From: an uncultured Pseudohongiella sp.
GTDB lineage: Bacteria; Pseudomonadota; Gammaproteobacteria; Pseudomonadales; Pseudohongiellaceae
Direction: 5' to 3'
Length of the DNA stretch: 64,000 bases
Assembly (NCBI GenBank): GCA_902597095.1
Contig: CACJWK010000005.1
Span: forward strand, 1 to 64,000
Each line of letters starts with the position of its first letter. Within the stretch, counting starts at the first letter, position 1. The notes under the pieces were generated by a model. The model was given only the letters and a program-made list of their open reading frames with translations. It had not been told where the DNA came from and made no database searches. Of this stretch, positions 1 through 8,803 are shown piece by piece. A program made the translations under genes and the position numbers.

Positions 1-145
1 GAACGGATAGGGCGCTTTCCGCCATGGTCTGGCGATGGCGGACGCCGTTTCCAAAGCCATCGCGGTCAGTACCGAATCGAGCTGTTTGCGTCTACCGGGT
101 AGGGCTGCCTCATCGGTGACATTTTAGCAGGCTGACAGTTCCGGC
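1..145. other. Left-edge stretch without a supportable gene
   Basis: No complete gene is visible. On the minus strand one frame stays open from about position 115 to the left edge and reads as a plausible protein start (MALETASAIARPW from about base 60), so the N-terminus of another minus-strand gene may begin here. It is too short to name, and there is no clear ribosome binding site. Confidence 0.3.
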
Positions 146-1156
146 TCAGAGTTTTACGATCATCTTGCCGAAGTTGTCGCCACTGAACAGCGCCAGAAAT
201 GCATCCAGAGCCTTGTCCAGACCTTCGTAAACCGTTTCCTGATACTCAATTTTGCCCGCTTCGATCCATCCCACCATGTCGCTCATAAACTGTGGCTGCA
301 TGTCTGCGTGGTCAGAAACGATGAAACCGGTGATGCGAATTTTCTTGCCGACAATGAGCATCAGATTATTAGGGCCGGGGCTCGCCTGGGCGTCATTGTA
401 GGCGGAAATCATTCCGCACGCGGCCACGCGCCCGAATGGATTCATCACGTTGAGCGCGGCCTGTAGATGCTCTCCGCCAACGTTCTCAAAGTAGACATCA
501 ACCCCCTCCGGAGCTGCCTCAGTCAGTGCCTTGGTGAGTCGCCCGCAAGTCTTGTAGTTGATCGTAGCGTCTACGCCACAATGCGTTTTCAGCCATTCTG
601 CTTTTTTGTCACTCCCCACGCTGCCAACGACGCGGCAGCCTAGCTGCTTCGCGATCTGGCAGACAATTGCACCGACCGCGCCTGAAGCTGCCGAGACGAA
701 GACCGTTTCTCCGGCTTTGGGTTCACCAAATTTCTGAAGCCCGACATAAGCGGTGAGGCCGGGCATGCCAAGGGCGCCCAGATAGAGTGAAAGGCGGTCA
801 TTATCAAACGGCTGCAGCACAGTGACGTTGCTGTCATCGGCGACGAGACGGTCCCGCCAGGCGCCCTGGTTCAGCACGACGTCACCGGCCTTGACCCGGT
901 CAGAATTTGATTCGATCACTTCGCCAATCGCGCCGCCATACATCGGTTTGTTGAGCTGATAAGCCTGAGCATACACAGCATTTTCTCGCATGCGCCCCCG
1001 CATGTAGGGGTCAACCGACATATACAGATTCCTGATCAGTACCTGGCCCGATGCAGGAGGCTTGAGCTCTCGTTGCACCTGCTCGACGTCCGAGTGGCTC
1101 GGTAGGCCGCTGGGCCTGTTAATCAGGTGAATCTCATTGGCTGTATAGATGCTCAT
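146..1156 (-). CDS. NADP-dependent zinc-free alcohol/enone reductase (MDR superfamily, CurA/YncB-like)
   Basis: This 336-residue protein has the layout of the medium-chain dehydrogenase/reductase superfamily, leukotriene B4 dehydrogenase / CurA branch. These enzymes use NADPH to reduce the double bond of alpha,beta-unsaturated ketones or aldehydes and lack the zinc sites of classical alcohol dehydrogenases. Visible hallmarks are the N-terminal SVDPYMRGRM segment, the nucleotide-binding SAASGAVGAIVCQIAKQLG motif near residue 155, and FENVGGEHLQAAL further on. It is the last gene of a minus-strand run: it starts 9 bases after the stop of the TRAP permease gene and is probably co-transcribed with it. 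That spacing hints that it acts on a compound taken up by the transporter, but the substrate cannot be read from the sequence. Confidence 0.85.
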   Translation of the reverse strand: MSIYTANEIHLINRPSGLPSHSDVEQVQRELKPPASGQVLIRNLYMSVDPYMRGRMRENAVYAQAYQLNKPMYGGAIGEVIESNSDRVKAGDVVLNQGAWRDRLVADDSNVTVLQPFDNDRLSLYLGALGMPGLTAYVGLQKFGEPKAGETVFVSAASGAVGAIVCQIAKQLGCRVVGSVGSDKKAEWLKTHCGVDATINYKTCGRLTKALTEAAPEGVDVYFENVGGEHLQAALNVMNPFGRVAACGMISAYNDAQASPGPNNLMLIVGKKIRITGFIVSDHADMQPQFMSDMVGWIEAGKIEYQETVYEGLDKALDAFLALFSGDNFGKMIVKL

Positions 1157-1165
1157 AGGGGTCTC

Positions 1166-3193
1166 TCACGTTGCGGTAAAATTATTCGGTGCAGTTACCA
1201 GCTCATTGCCCTTTCGCTGGAGATAAACGATGCCAATGAGCAGAAGCGCACCTGCTGCATGGCAATAAGTTGGAAGAGGCGTCCACATCAGCAGAAAAGC
1301 ACTGAGCAGCAGGCTCAACGCTGCCGCTGGCGTGATCCGGGCTTCCAGATGCCACTGCAGTAGTCCGGCCATTGCGTATAAACCCATAGATGCCCAGAGA
1401 AAGACTTCCAGTCGCTCAGGCCAGCTGCCCGAGATCAGTGGTGAATAGGCGAACAGGACGGGCACCAGATAAAGGCCTTTGGCGACCTTCCAGCTGGTGA
1501 GCCCGGTCGGAATGGGTCGGGTTCCCGCGATCCCCGCTGCGGCGAACGAGGCGAGGCAGACCGGCGGCGTGACATTGCTGTCCTGAGATAACCAGAAAAT
1601 AATCAGATGGGCGCTGAGGAGCATGCCATTGAGCAATTCTGCGGGCAGCATTTCCTGACGGATAAGCTGTTTCATTTCCATCGGCATTTCCTGCAGTGCA
1701 ACTGCGGGATCTCCACCGAACAGCCCGATGGTTGCGGCAACGTTACCTGGCAGGTCACCTGACTGCAGCGCCGACAGCAGCTGAGACTGGCTGATTAAAT
1801 CAAAAATGAGTGGCGCGGAGAGTGTCGCCAGCACGATGTATGATGCGGTGACAGGCAGGCCCATGCCCAGCACCAGAGAGGCAAGCGCGACCAGTACCAG
1901 GGTAATCAGCAGTGAGCCCTGTGCCCATTCAACAATCATCAGTGAAAAGGCATTGCCGACACCTGTCGTTGTCACGACGTTGATGACAATACCGACTGCG
2001 ACCAGCAGCAGGGCCGTGGTTACCATGTTACGGACGCCATCCACTACCGCATCAAAAATGTCAGGTAGTCTCATCGGGTTCGAAGATAACCAGGAAGCTG
2101 CGATGACCGAGAGGATAGCGAATGCGGCGGATGAGGTCGGGGTTCTGCCAGCGATAAGGAACCCGATCAGGACTCCCAGTGGAATGACGAAATGCCAGCC
2201 CTGCTTGAGCACCGTGCGGACTGATTCTCCTTCCCCTTTCCCGGCAGCTGTCAGACCGAGTCGTTTCGCCTCGATGCGGACAAAGTAGGACACGGTCAGA
2301 AAGTAGAGCAGGGCTGGCAGTGCTGAGGCGGCAATTACCGTGAGGTAGGAGATTTGCGTATAACTGGCTAGTACGAAGGCACCTGCGCCCATGACGGGCG
2401 GCATGAGCGCGCCGCCGGTGGACGCCGCGGCTTCGACTCCAGCGGCGAACCGCGGAGTGAATCCTGATTTTTTCATCATCGGAATGGTGATCACACCGAT
2501 CGAGACGGTATTGGCAACCGCAGAGCCGGTTACGGATCCCATCAGCCCGGAACCCACCACCGAGACCAGGCCGGCACCACCGACGAGTCTGCGCGTCAGG
2601 CAGTTTGCAAGGCGCACAATGAAATCCCCGGCGCCAGACTTCAACAGAAAGGCGCCGAAAATGATGAACATGAATACGAAGGTAGAAGAAATATTGGCGG
2701 TGAGGCCAAACATGCCCTCACTGGTAAAGTAACTACGGTACATGACCGTTTCGAGGCTCAGTCCTGGGAATGCGAACACACCACCAATATAACGCCCCAG
2801 AAAAAGGATGTAGGATAAACTCAGCGTGATGAGGATCGGCATGAACCAGCCGGTTGTGCGTCGGGTGAATTCCATGGCGAGCGCGATCGCAATGATTGAG
2901 AAAACGTAGTCACTCAGGATGTATTCGGTCTCTCTGGCATACAGCGCATTCTCGAACAGCACGAGATATCCGGCGGAGGCGATGGTCAGCAGGGCAAGGC
3001 CCAAGTTGATCCAGTACTGCGCAGATTGCTTGCCATCGCTCAGCGCCTCATTGGCCATGAACATGCAGATTGCGCCAAATCCGCCGAAATGGATCGCCGA
3101 CAGCCAGAGCTCGGAGATGCTCGCAAACACGTTGCAGTAAATGTGGAAAAGCGCGAACAGAAAAGCTGTCCAGCGCAGCCGGGGTGAATTCAT
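1166..3193 (-). CDS. TRAP transporter permease, fused DctQ-DctM (TAXI type)
   Basis: A 675-residue, very hydrophobic protein that reads as a fused TRAP permease. An N-terminal set of helices replaces the small DctQ subunit, followed by a DctM-like domain with GSGLMGSVTGSAVANTVSIGVITIPMM and GGALMPPVMGAGAF, both typical of the family. TRAP systems use a sodium or proton gradient to import substrates delivered by a periplasmic binding protein. The start codon overlaps the stop of the upstream binding-protein gene by four bases (ATGA), so the two are translationally coupled. Fused permeases go with TAXI-type binding proteins, which agrees with the neighbour. TAXI substrates known in other organisms include glutamate and alpha-ketoglutarate; nothing here fixes the substrate. 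Confidence 0.9.
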   Translation of the reverse strand: MNSPRLRWTAFLFALFHIYCNVFASISELWLSAIHFGGFGAICMFMANEALSDGKQSAQYWINLGLALLTIASAGYLVLFENALYARETEYILSDYVFSIIAIALAMEFTRRTTGWFMPILITLSLSYILFLGRYIGGVFAFPGLSLETVMYRSYFTSEGMFGLTANISSTFVFMFIIFGAFLLKSGAGDFIVRLANCLTRRLVGGAGLVSVVGSGLMGSVTGSAVANTVSIGVITIPMMKKSGFTPRFAAGVEAAASTGGALMPPVMGAGAFVLASYTQISYLTVIAASALPALLYFLTVSYFVRIEAKRLGLTAAGKGEGESVRTVLKQGWHFVIPLGVLIGFLIAGRTPTSSAAFAILSVIAASWLSSNPMRLPDIFDAVVDGVRNMVTTALLLVAVGIVINVVTTTGVGNAFSLMIVEWAQGSLLITLVLVALASLVLGMGLPVTASYIVLATLSAPLIFDLISQSQLLSALQSGDLPGNVAATIGLFGGDPAVALQEMPMEMKQLIRQEMLPAELLNGMLLSAHLIIFWLSQDSNVTPPVCLASFAAAGIAGTRPIPTGLTSWKVAKGLYLVPVLFAYSPLISGSWPERLEVFLWASMGLYAMAGLLQWHLEARITPAAALSLLLSAFLLMWTPLPTYCHAAGALLLIGIVYLQRKGNELVTAPNNFTAT

Positions 3194-4260
3194 AGGGCCT
3201 CACTTGACTGATTACAGGCGCCATCCTCGGTCTCTGCGAGCAGCAGGCGCGGCGGAATGTCCAGCCCGATTTCCCGGTAATAGCGAACAGCGCCCTGATG
3301 CAGTGGGGCGCCGAGTCCGTCAATAGCAATTTCCAAACGCATGTCTCTGGTTGCCCGGTGGATTTCATGCAGAGTGCCCAGATTTTCCCAGATCACCTTG
3401 GTGATGTTGTAAACCACTTCATCGGGAATATCTACGCGGGTTACTAGGACGTTAGGAGAAGCCACGGTCCGGATTAATTCGGTTTGATTGGGATAGGTGC
3501 CCGGCGGGAATTCATACCAGTCCCAGAGCGGGTAGCGCGCGTTGATTGCATTAAGAGACTTTTGGCTCCAGTTCAGGATGGTCACGCGTTCTCCCATAAG
3601 AGCGTAAGCCTGAGTGATGGAGCTCACCGGTGCGCCCGCCGGGATATTCATACCGACAATGTTGCCGTCCTGGATGGCGCTGGTGGTTGGACCATATCCC
3701 ATATAGGCCAGCGTGAATTTTTCCTGATAATCGATACCCAGTGAATCTAGAATAAACCGGCCGGTCTGCTCGGCGCCGGAGTTGCGGGCCCCCAGCACAT
3801 AACGTTCTCCGCTGAGCAGATTCAGGTCCTGCATGGTGCCTGTTGCACTCAACTCCGACAGCAGGACGAAGTGCTCAACGTTTTTCCACAGCGCACTGAC
3901 ACTGCGCAGATGCGTCTGTGGTGAACTGACTGGACCCTCGCCATCCCAGGACCAGGCGCCGAACGGGCCCTGCAGGATAGCGAATTGCGCCTGGTTATCC
4001 CGGAGCAGCTTGATGTTTTCCAGGGACCCGGCTGAGCTGATGGCGGTCATAGAAATGCCGTCGCTCTGGGCCAGCTGCGCATGCGCAATAGTCGCAATAG
4101 CGACACCAACCGGATAGAAAGTTCCCCCGGTCGTTGCGGTCGTGAGTACGTAGGGTCTGGCCCGACTCAGCTCATCACTGCAGGCGCCAAGCAGCAGCGA
4201 GGCCAGCATGACGACACAGATCAGCCGTGAGTTTTTGCCGTATTTCAAGGTAGGAGACAC
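3190..4260 (-). CDS. TAXI family TRAP transporter solute-binding lipoprotein
   Basis: A 356-residue binding protein of the TAXI (TRAP-associated extracytoplasmic immunogenic) family. The N-terminus carries a lipoprotein signal ending in LLGAC (Cys27), so the mature protein should be lipid-anchored in the periplasm. The domain opens with VLTTATTGGTFYPVGVAIA, the standard TAXI entry motif, followed by SSAGSLENIKLL and GAQNSG-like (LGARNSG) segments that line the ligand cleft in the family. The annotated start is GTG with no strong ribosome binding site; a TTG four codons on is an alternative. It lies 12 bases after a small membrane-protein gene and overlaps the permease gene by 4 bases, forming an uptake operon. 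Confidence 0.88.
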   Translation of the reverse strand: MSPTLKYGKNSRLICVVMLASLLLGACSDELSRARPYVLTTATTGGTFYPVGVAIATIAHAQLAQSDGISMTAISSAGSLENIKLLRDNQAQFAILQGPFGAWSWDGEGPVSSPQTHLRSVSALWKNVEHFVLLSELSATGTMQDLNLLSGERYVLGARNSGAEQTGRFILDSLGIDYQEKFTLAYMGYGPTTSAIQDGNIVGMNIPAGAPVSSITQAYALMGERVTILNWSQKSLNAINARYPLWDWYEFPPGTYPNQTELIRTVASPNVLVTRVDIPDEVVYNITKVIWENLGTLHEIHRATRDMRLEIAIDGLGAPLHQGAVRYYREIGLDIPPRLLLAETEDGACNQSSEAL

Positions 4261-4272
4261 GAGACTGTCAGT

Positions 4273-4518
4273 TCAATGCTTCTTTCGGTCGGCGCCGAGC
4301 GTATCCCGGACCGTGCCGGACAGAGGTTTTTCAGTTTCCAGCGCGTCGATCAGCTTAAAGGTGCCGCCGAGCACGGCTACACCCACTGTCACACCGACGG
4401 TCAGGGCAATGCGGAAGAACATGTGGATATAGACGCCGGAGAAGTAATAGCCGATTTCAGCGATTACGTTGATAAGTACCAGAGAGACGCCAAACGCTGT
4501 CCAGACGATTTTCTTCAT
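4273..4518 (-). CDS. Small two-helix membrane protein of unknown function
   Basis: This 81-residue protein has two probable membrane helices (IVWTAFGVSLVLINVIAEIGYYF and IHMFFRIALTVGVTVGVAVLGGTF) and a charged C-terminus. It is not recognised as a known family. It sits immediately upstream of the TAXI binding-protein gene on the same strand with 12 bases between them, so it is likely the first gene of the TRAP operon. It could be an accessory subunit of the transporter, but the permease already carries a fused DctQ-like region, so a DctQ role is not needed. Confidence 0.6.
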   Translation of the reverse strand: MKKIVWTAFGVSLVLINVIAEIGYYFSGVYIHMFFRIALTVGVTVGVAVLGGTFKLIDALETEKPLSGTVRDTLGADRKKH

Positions 4519-4557
4519 GAGGTGCTCAGTAGGATCCAGTTGTTACTGGCTTTTTAT

Positions 4558-6258
4558 TCATTGTGAGAGTAACAATAAACCCTGAATCTGACTAGCATCG
4601 AAGTGGGTGAACACGATGATGTCGTCCCGCTCGTCATCATTGAGCCGTGCCGCGATCAGGTCACCATCGACGACCTTTTGTGAAAGCGCGATCTCATCCG
4701 TCGCCACGCGGTTGTCAATCAGGTCGCGATAGGGATTTCCACTCCTGGAAGCGCTGTTGATAATGTCTCTGATGTCTATTTCATAGTTGTCGCGGTTCCG
4801 AGAGTAATCCAGCGCTCCGAGGAAACTGTCTTCCCGGGCTGGCTCAATGCTGTTCAGTAGGATTCTGATCTGGTCATTCATCAGTACCAATAAGTCGTTG
4901 TCTTCGTCCGGGCTGTCGAGCCGGGCTGAGGCGGTGCGCGTTACGCCATCGGCCTGCAGTGTTCCCACCTCATTATTTAGCGTTTGATAGGCACTCGCCA
5001 GACGCAGCACTGAGGGGAATTTGAGGTCAACTGTCACCTTTCTGGCTGGGCGTCTCTCAAACCGTTCGCCATTGTTGGGATAGATAAACGCTTCAATGGC
5101 GATGGATCCGGACAGAGCGAGCCAGACAAAGATGTCGCCCACTGAAATCGATTCAACCCGCCAAAGCCACAGATCTTTCAGCCCATCGCCGTTCTCGTCA
5201 TACAGAAACGTACTCAGTACGTTGCCGCCGGAACGGAGAATCTGGTGCGCCTGAGCGGTATTCACGCCGTCTGCCTGACCGATGAATACCGACACTTTTC
5301 CTCCTTCTCTGAGAAGCAGGTCATCAATGCCATCTCCATCGATATCTTCCAGAATTTCTTCGTGAGTGAGAGCAAGTACGCCGGTCAGGTTGGAGAAATC
5401 AAGATTGTCGATATCAAATTCTCCGAGATTTCCTTCTATAGCAGCGATATCCAGAAGAAAGTCGGGAGTCAGGGGGAAATAACGGCCCGGAGTGCGGCCG
5501 GCGAGAAACACCTCCAGTTTTTCTTCCGTCCGGACAACTAGATCTTCCCGGCCGTCTGCATTGACGTCCCTGAGAGTTAAATTGGGTATGCGTACCGCCT
5601 GTCCGGCAGAGCGATTGAAGCGGTTGATATTGAGCTGCGTGCGAAGACGGGTTTCGGAGAGAATGCTGAGAGGGCCCTCGAAATTCCCCCCGCCCTCATT
5701 GATGAGCAGGTGAATTTCGCCGGCGCCCGGAATCACCAGGTCGGTCATGCCGTCGGCGTTGATGTCTCTTGAGAAGTGCATTCGATTGATCCCCCGACTG
5801 ATGAAGCCGGGGAGTTCGGAAGCAATAGTCTGGGGTGGCAGAATGCTCTCATCATTGATGGGAAAGCGCACAGCCCGCTTTCCGTCCAGCAAGGCGATCA
5901 CGCTGACCTGATTTTCAGTGCCGAAACCTCTGTTGAGGTCCCAGCCGACGGCCCGCGATTCAAAAATGATCTCCTTAAAACCCGATTCAAAGTCGAACCC
6001 GCTTTCACGCTGGAAATATACCCTGAGACGGCTGTCGATCAGAGTCACCAGATCGTTAAGGTTGTCACCATTGAGGTCGACAATCACGAGCGATTCGGCG
6101 CTTGCCGGCAGGGCGAATGCCTGCTGAGTGAAACTGAGCACTTCGGCGCTAAGGATTTCACTGTGACTGAATATCAGACAGCAGGCAACGACAAACCTTT
6201 TGACCGCAGAGAAGCGAGCTTCATGGGTTTCAGAGCAGTGATTCATCCCTATCATCAT
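4558..6258 (-). CDS. Secreted FG-GAP/VCBS repeat beta-propeller protein (second of two)
   Basis: A 566-residue exported protein with a signal peptide (hydrophobic segment about residues 20-38, ending near ILSA). It contains about six calcium-loop repeats of the FG-GAP/VCBS type: DLNGDNLNDLV, DINADGMTDLV, DVNADGREDLV, DIDGDGIDDLL, DENGDGLKDLW and RLNDDERDDII. Such repeats form an integrin-alpha-like propeller that binds calcium and usually protein or glycan partners outside the cytoplasm. The gene starts directly after the stop codon of the paralogous gene upstream, so the two are co-expressed. No catalytic domain is visible. The upstream PDZ lipoprotein and ABC transporter genes suggest a role at the envelope; the ligand is unknown. 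Confidence 0.8.
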   Translation of the reverse strand: MMIGMNHCSETHEARFSAVKRFVVACCLIFSHSEILSAEVLSFTQQAFALPASAESLVIVDLNGDNLNDLVTLIDSRLRVYFQRESGFDFESGFKEIIFESRAVGWDLNRGFGTENQVSVIALLDGKRAVRFPINDESILPPQTIASELPGFISRGINRMHFSRDINADGMTDLVIPGAGEIHLLINEGGGNFEGPLSILSETRLRTQLNINRFNRSAGQAVRIPNLTLRDVNADGREDLVVRTEEKLEVFLAGRTPGRYFPLTPDFLLDIAAIEGNLGEFDIDNLDFSNLTGVLALTHEEILEDIDGDGIDDLLLREGGKVSVFIGQADGVNTAQAHQILRSGGNVLSTFLYDENGDGLKDLWLWRVESISVGDIFVWLALSGSIAIEAFIYPNNGERFERRPARKVTVDLKFPSVLRLASAYQTLNNEVGTLQADGVTRTASARLDSPDEDNDLLVLMNDQIRILLNSIEPAREDSFLGALDYSRNRDNYEIDIRDIINSASRSGNPYRDLIDNRVATDEIALSQKVVDGDLIAARLNDDERDDIIVFTHFDASQIQGLLLLSQ

Positions 6259-7842
6259 TCAGGGGCGCGCCACCAGAAGCGTGGTTGTCCGGCCATGTCG
6301 CAATATCAGGTCAGGTCGCTCATCTGCGTTGAGCGACAATACTTCGAATTCGAATACGGTTCGCGGAGCGACGTACTCCCAGAAAGCGTCATCCGAAATG
6401 ATCAGATCAGTGTCGATTGCTTTGGCTGCCAGGGTGCCATTTTCCGTGATGTAAAGTGCATCGTTACGACCGTCTCCGTCTACGTCATATTTCAGCGACA
6501 TCTGCTCTGACAGTCCCCGAACATTATCAGCCGAAAAAGCCTCAACCAGGCTGGAGCTAGGCCGTCGATCGAAGACCTGGCCGGGTTCGCTTTCCTGTGA
6601 GCCAAACAGCAGTTGGGTGCGGTTGATACTCGCGCTGCGAATCGCATCGACGACCGGGATTGTGTAAAAACTGGCGCTCAGAAAGGTTTCTCCCTGTGCT
6701 TGGGTGATGACATCAAGATTCAAGTCGTAACCAGAGAAGCGCATGACCTGATTGGCCTGAGTGAAATCAAAACTGCCTGACTGATTGAGGAACAGGCTCG
6801 CGGTCCACTCATTGCCATCGCCTGACAGGCGCAGGATATCTGCCAGACCGTCGCTGTTCATATCGCTCAGCTGCAACTCGCCGCTTGAATCCAGATCGCT
6901 CTGCCAGTCAGCTTGCTCTCTGAATCCGGAAGTCTGTTGGAAATGAATGTTCATTTGCCCCAGACCATCTGCGCCGGCATTGATATAGGCAATGTCCAGC
7001 AACTGATCGCTGTTCAGATGCGCCAGGGTGGGTGTGGGCATCCACTGCTCGCTTCTGAGCAGAGGTCTGTCAGAACGCTGCTGGTCAGCCCACTGTTCGA
7101 CAAAACCTTCGAAAGGGGAGGGCAGATCAACTGTCACTTCGATCACCACCCCTCGCTTAGGATTAATTTCCAGTCTGCCATCTACGTCAGTTGCCCTGCC
7201 GGCCCGCTGTATCGGCGTAATGTCGTGATTGAGGGTTGAAAAGCGGGCATTCAGCGTAAAGCTTTCATCTTGATTGCCCAGGAACAGACCGTACTGGTCA
7301 TTTCCGGCCATCAGAAGATCTATGAGTCCGTCTCCGTTGATGTCAGTGGGGATGTTGCTGAAATAGACTCGCTGCTTATCGGGAACGGTTGCGATAAGAT
7401 CCCATGCGCTCAGCAGTTTAAGGTTTCCGGCATATCCCTCGACGTCGGCAGAAAGACTGAAAACACCGCTGTCTGCGAACAGCACCAGTTCTTTGCCGGG
7501 TTCTTCCCGCAAGTCCGCAAAACCCACGGCGATTATTTCGGTCTTTATTTCAATGCGGCTGGGATTGGCATTAAACCCGCCATCCTCCTCTTGATAATGG
7601 ATGTGCAGTTCGCGACCGAATGCCGGATCGAAAGCTGAGTACACGATGTCTTTGGCGCCGTCGCCATTCAGATCCTCAAGTATCAGAGGGTCCCAGTTGT
7701 TTTCCCGGATCAGTTCGAAAGCGGTGTAGTTGGATTGAGCATTCGCAGCGGCGCTTCCCAAGAGCCACAGAAGTAGGGTGAGAGGCGGGAGGTTTCGTCG
7801 CAATGTAGCGAAAGTGTCTTGCTTGACTTGCTTATGGTTCAT
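6259..7842 (-). CDS. Secreted FG-GAP/VCBS repeat beta-propeller protein (first of two)
   Basis: A 527-residue exported protein built like its downstream neighbour: a signal peptide (LTLLLWLLGSAAANAQ), then about six FG-GAP calcium loops (DLNGDGAKDIVYS, DINGDGLIDLLMAG, HLNSDQLLDIAY, DMNSDGLADIL, DVDGDGRNDALY, SLNADERPDLIL). The ORF track begins 13 codons earlier, inside the upstream gene. The internal ATG at 7842 is preferred because it lies 7 bases after the upstream stop, has an AGG six bases before it, and places the signal peptide normally. Function is unknown beyond calcium-dependent binding expected for the fold. It is a diverged paralogue of the next gene. Confidence 0.8.
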   Translation of the reverse strand: MNHKQVKQDTFATLRRNLPPLTLLLWLLGSAAANAQSNYTAFELIRENNWDPLILEDLNGDGAKDIVYSAFDPAFGRELHIHYQEEDGGFNANPSRIEIKTEIIAVGFADLREEPGKELVLFADSGVFSLSADVEGYAGNLKLLSAWDLIATVPDKQRVYFSNIPTDINGDGLIDLLMAGNDQYGLFLGNQDESFTLNARFSTLNHDITPIQRAGRATDVDGRLEINPKRGVVIEVTVDLPSPFEGFVEQWADQQRSDRPLLRSEQWMPTPTLAHLNSDQLLDIAYINAGADGLGQMNIHFQQTSGFREQADWQSDLDSSGELQLSDMNSDGLADILRLSGDGNEWTASLFLNQSGSFDFTQANQVMRFSGYDLNLDVITQAQGETFLSASFYTIPVVDAIRSASINRTQLLFGSQESEPGQVFDRRPSSSLVEAFSADNVRGLSEQMSLKYDVDGDGRNDALYITENGTLAAKAIDTDLIISDDAFWEYVAPRTVFEFEVLSLNADERPDLILRHGRTTTLLVARP

Positions 7843-7849
7843 CGAGCGC

Positions 7850-8800
7850 CTAATTCTTCTCTTCGGTGAGTTCCCCGTCATCGGTGCTCACATTAATCAG
7901 TCCCAGAATAGTGTGTGACCTTTCACTCTCGCTGCGCTGATATCGGTACAGAGAGAACACCCATAGATCAAGCAGTGTAAAACTTTCAGCATTCGGATTT
8001 ACTGACGATTCATAACGAATCAGCGGACCCAGCGACACCTTGCTGATACGTCTTCCCGGATCCCACAGATTAACGGATTCATTTTTCACTGCTCCGTTCT
8101 GCAGCAGGGTAAAGTTCACGCTCTCGCCGTGGTCGAATTCCTGGTTCAATCGGTTGATCAGATCTTGCGCTGACTTAAGATACCGGCCGTTGACTGCGAG
8201 TATCAGGCTGTCTTTTTGGATACTCGAGGTGGTCAGTGGGCTGCCGGGGAACAACTCAATGACGCGCGCGGCGGGAAGAACGCCCTGATCGGCAACCCTG
8301 ACAAGCTCAGTCCGATAGCCTGCCCGGGTGGCGAGCGGGTCGGCTCGGTAGAGTTCACGCGGTCCGGGGATCTCTGCAGCGGGGAAAGCCTCGACGGTAG
8401 TTTCGTAGACGAGAGTGTCCCGACGAATCTGGAACAGGTACTGGTTACTTGCCGATGGCAGGCTCTGGAGCGCCTGAAGGCTGTCCGGATGATCAAGGCG
8501 TGTCTCGTCGATTTGCAGAATAATGTCTCCAACCTCAATTCCGGCTTCGGCAGCAGGTGAATTGGCTGCAATTGCCCGCACCCTGACTCCTGGCAGGGAC
8601 TGAATGTTGAAAAGGGAATCACTCTCATTCGGGGTCACATTAAGCCCAAAGTCAACTGTCCCGGTGCTTGTTGAGCGCATAAGCTCAACCTCTTCTGGCG
8701 AAAGTGTGATAGCTGGCACTAGAATTTTCGGTTCAAAGCTGACGCAGGCGGTCAGAGTTAGCGTCAGCCAGAGAGCGCAGCATCGGAGAGTATTTTTCAT
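7850..8800 (-). CDS. Lipoprotein with two PDZ domains
   Basis: A 316-residue lipoprotein: signal peptide with lipobox LTAC (Cys19), then two PDZ-like domains. The first spans about residues 70-135 (GVRVRAIAANSPAAEAGIEVGDIILQID), the second about 175-240 (RVIELFPGSPLTTSSIQKDSLILAVNGR). PDZ domains bind C-terminal tails or extended peptides, and in the periplasm usually sit in proteases or secretion factors. Here no protease domain is attached, so it may be an adaptor. The gene starts 3 bases after the ABC permease gene and is followed 7 bases later by the first FG-GAP gene, which places it in the middle of a five-gene operon. Confidence 0.8.
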   Translation of the reverse strand: MKNTLRCCALWLTLTLTACVSFEPKILVPAITLSPEEVELMRSTSTGTVDFGLNVTPNESDSLFNIQSLPGVRVRAIAANSPAAEAGIEVGDIILQIDETRLDHPDSLQALQSLPSASNQYLFQIRRDTLVYETTVEAFPAAEIPGPRELYRADPLATRAGYRTELVRVADQGVLPAARVIELFPGSPLTTSSIQKDSLILAVNGRYLKSAQDLINRLNQEFDHGESVNFTLLQNGAVKNESVNLWDPGRRISKVSLGPLIRYESSVNPNAESFTLLDLWVFSLYRYQRSESERSHTILGLINVSTDDGELTEEKN

Positions 8801-8803
8801 AGT

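Noticed and set aside
3048-3368. 106-residue ORF across the TRAP permease/binding-protein junction
   Set aside because: Out-of-frame shadow of two supported, overlapping genes.
5776-6510. 244-residue plus-strand ORF across the FG-GAP genes
   Set aside because: Antisense shadow spanning the junction of two supported genes.
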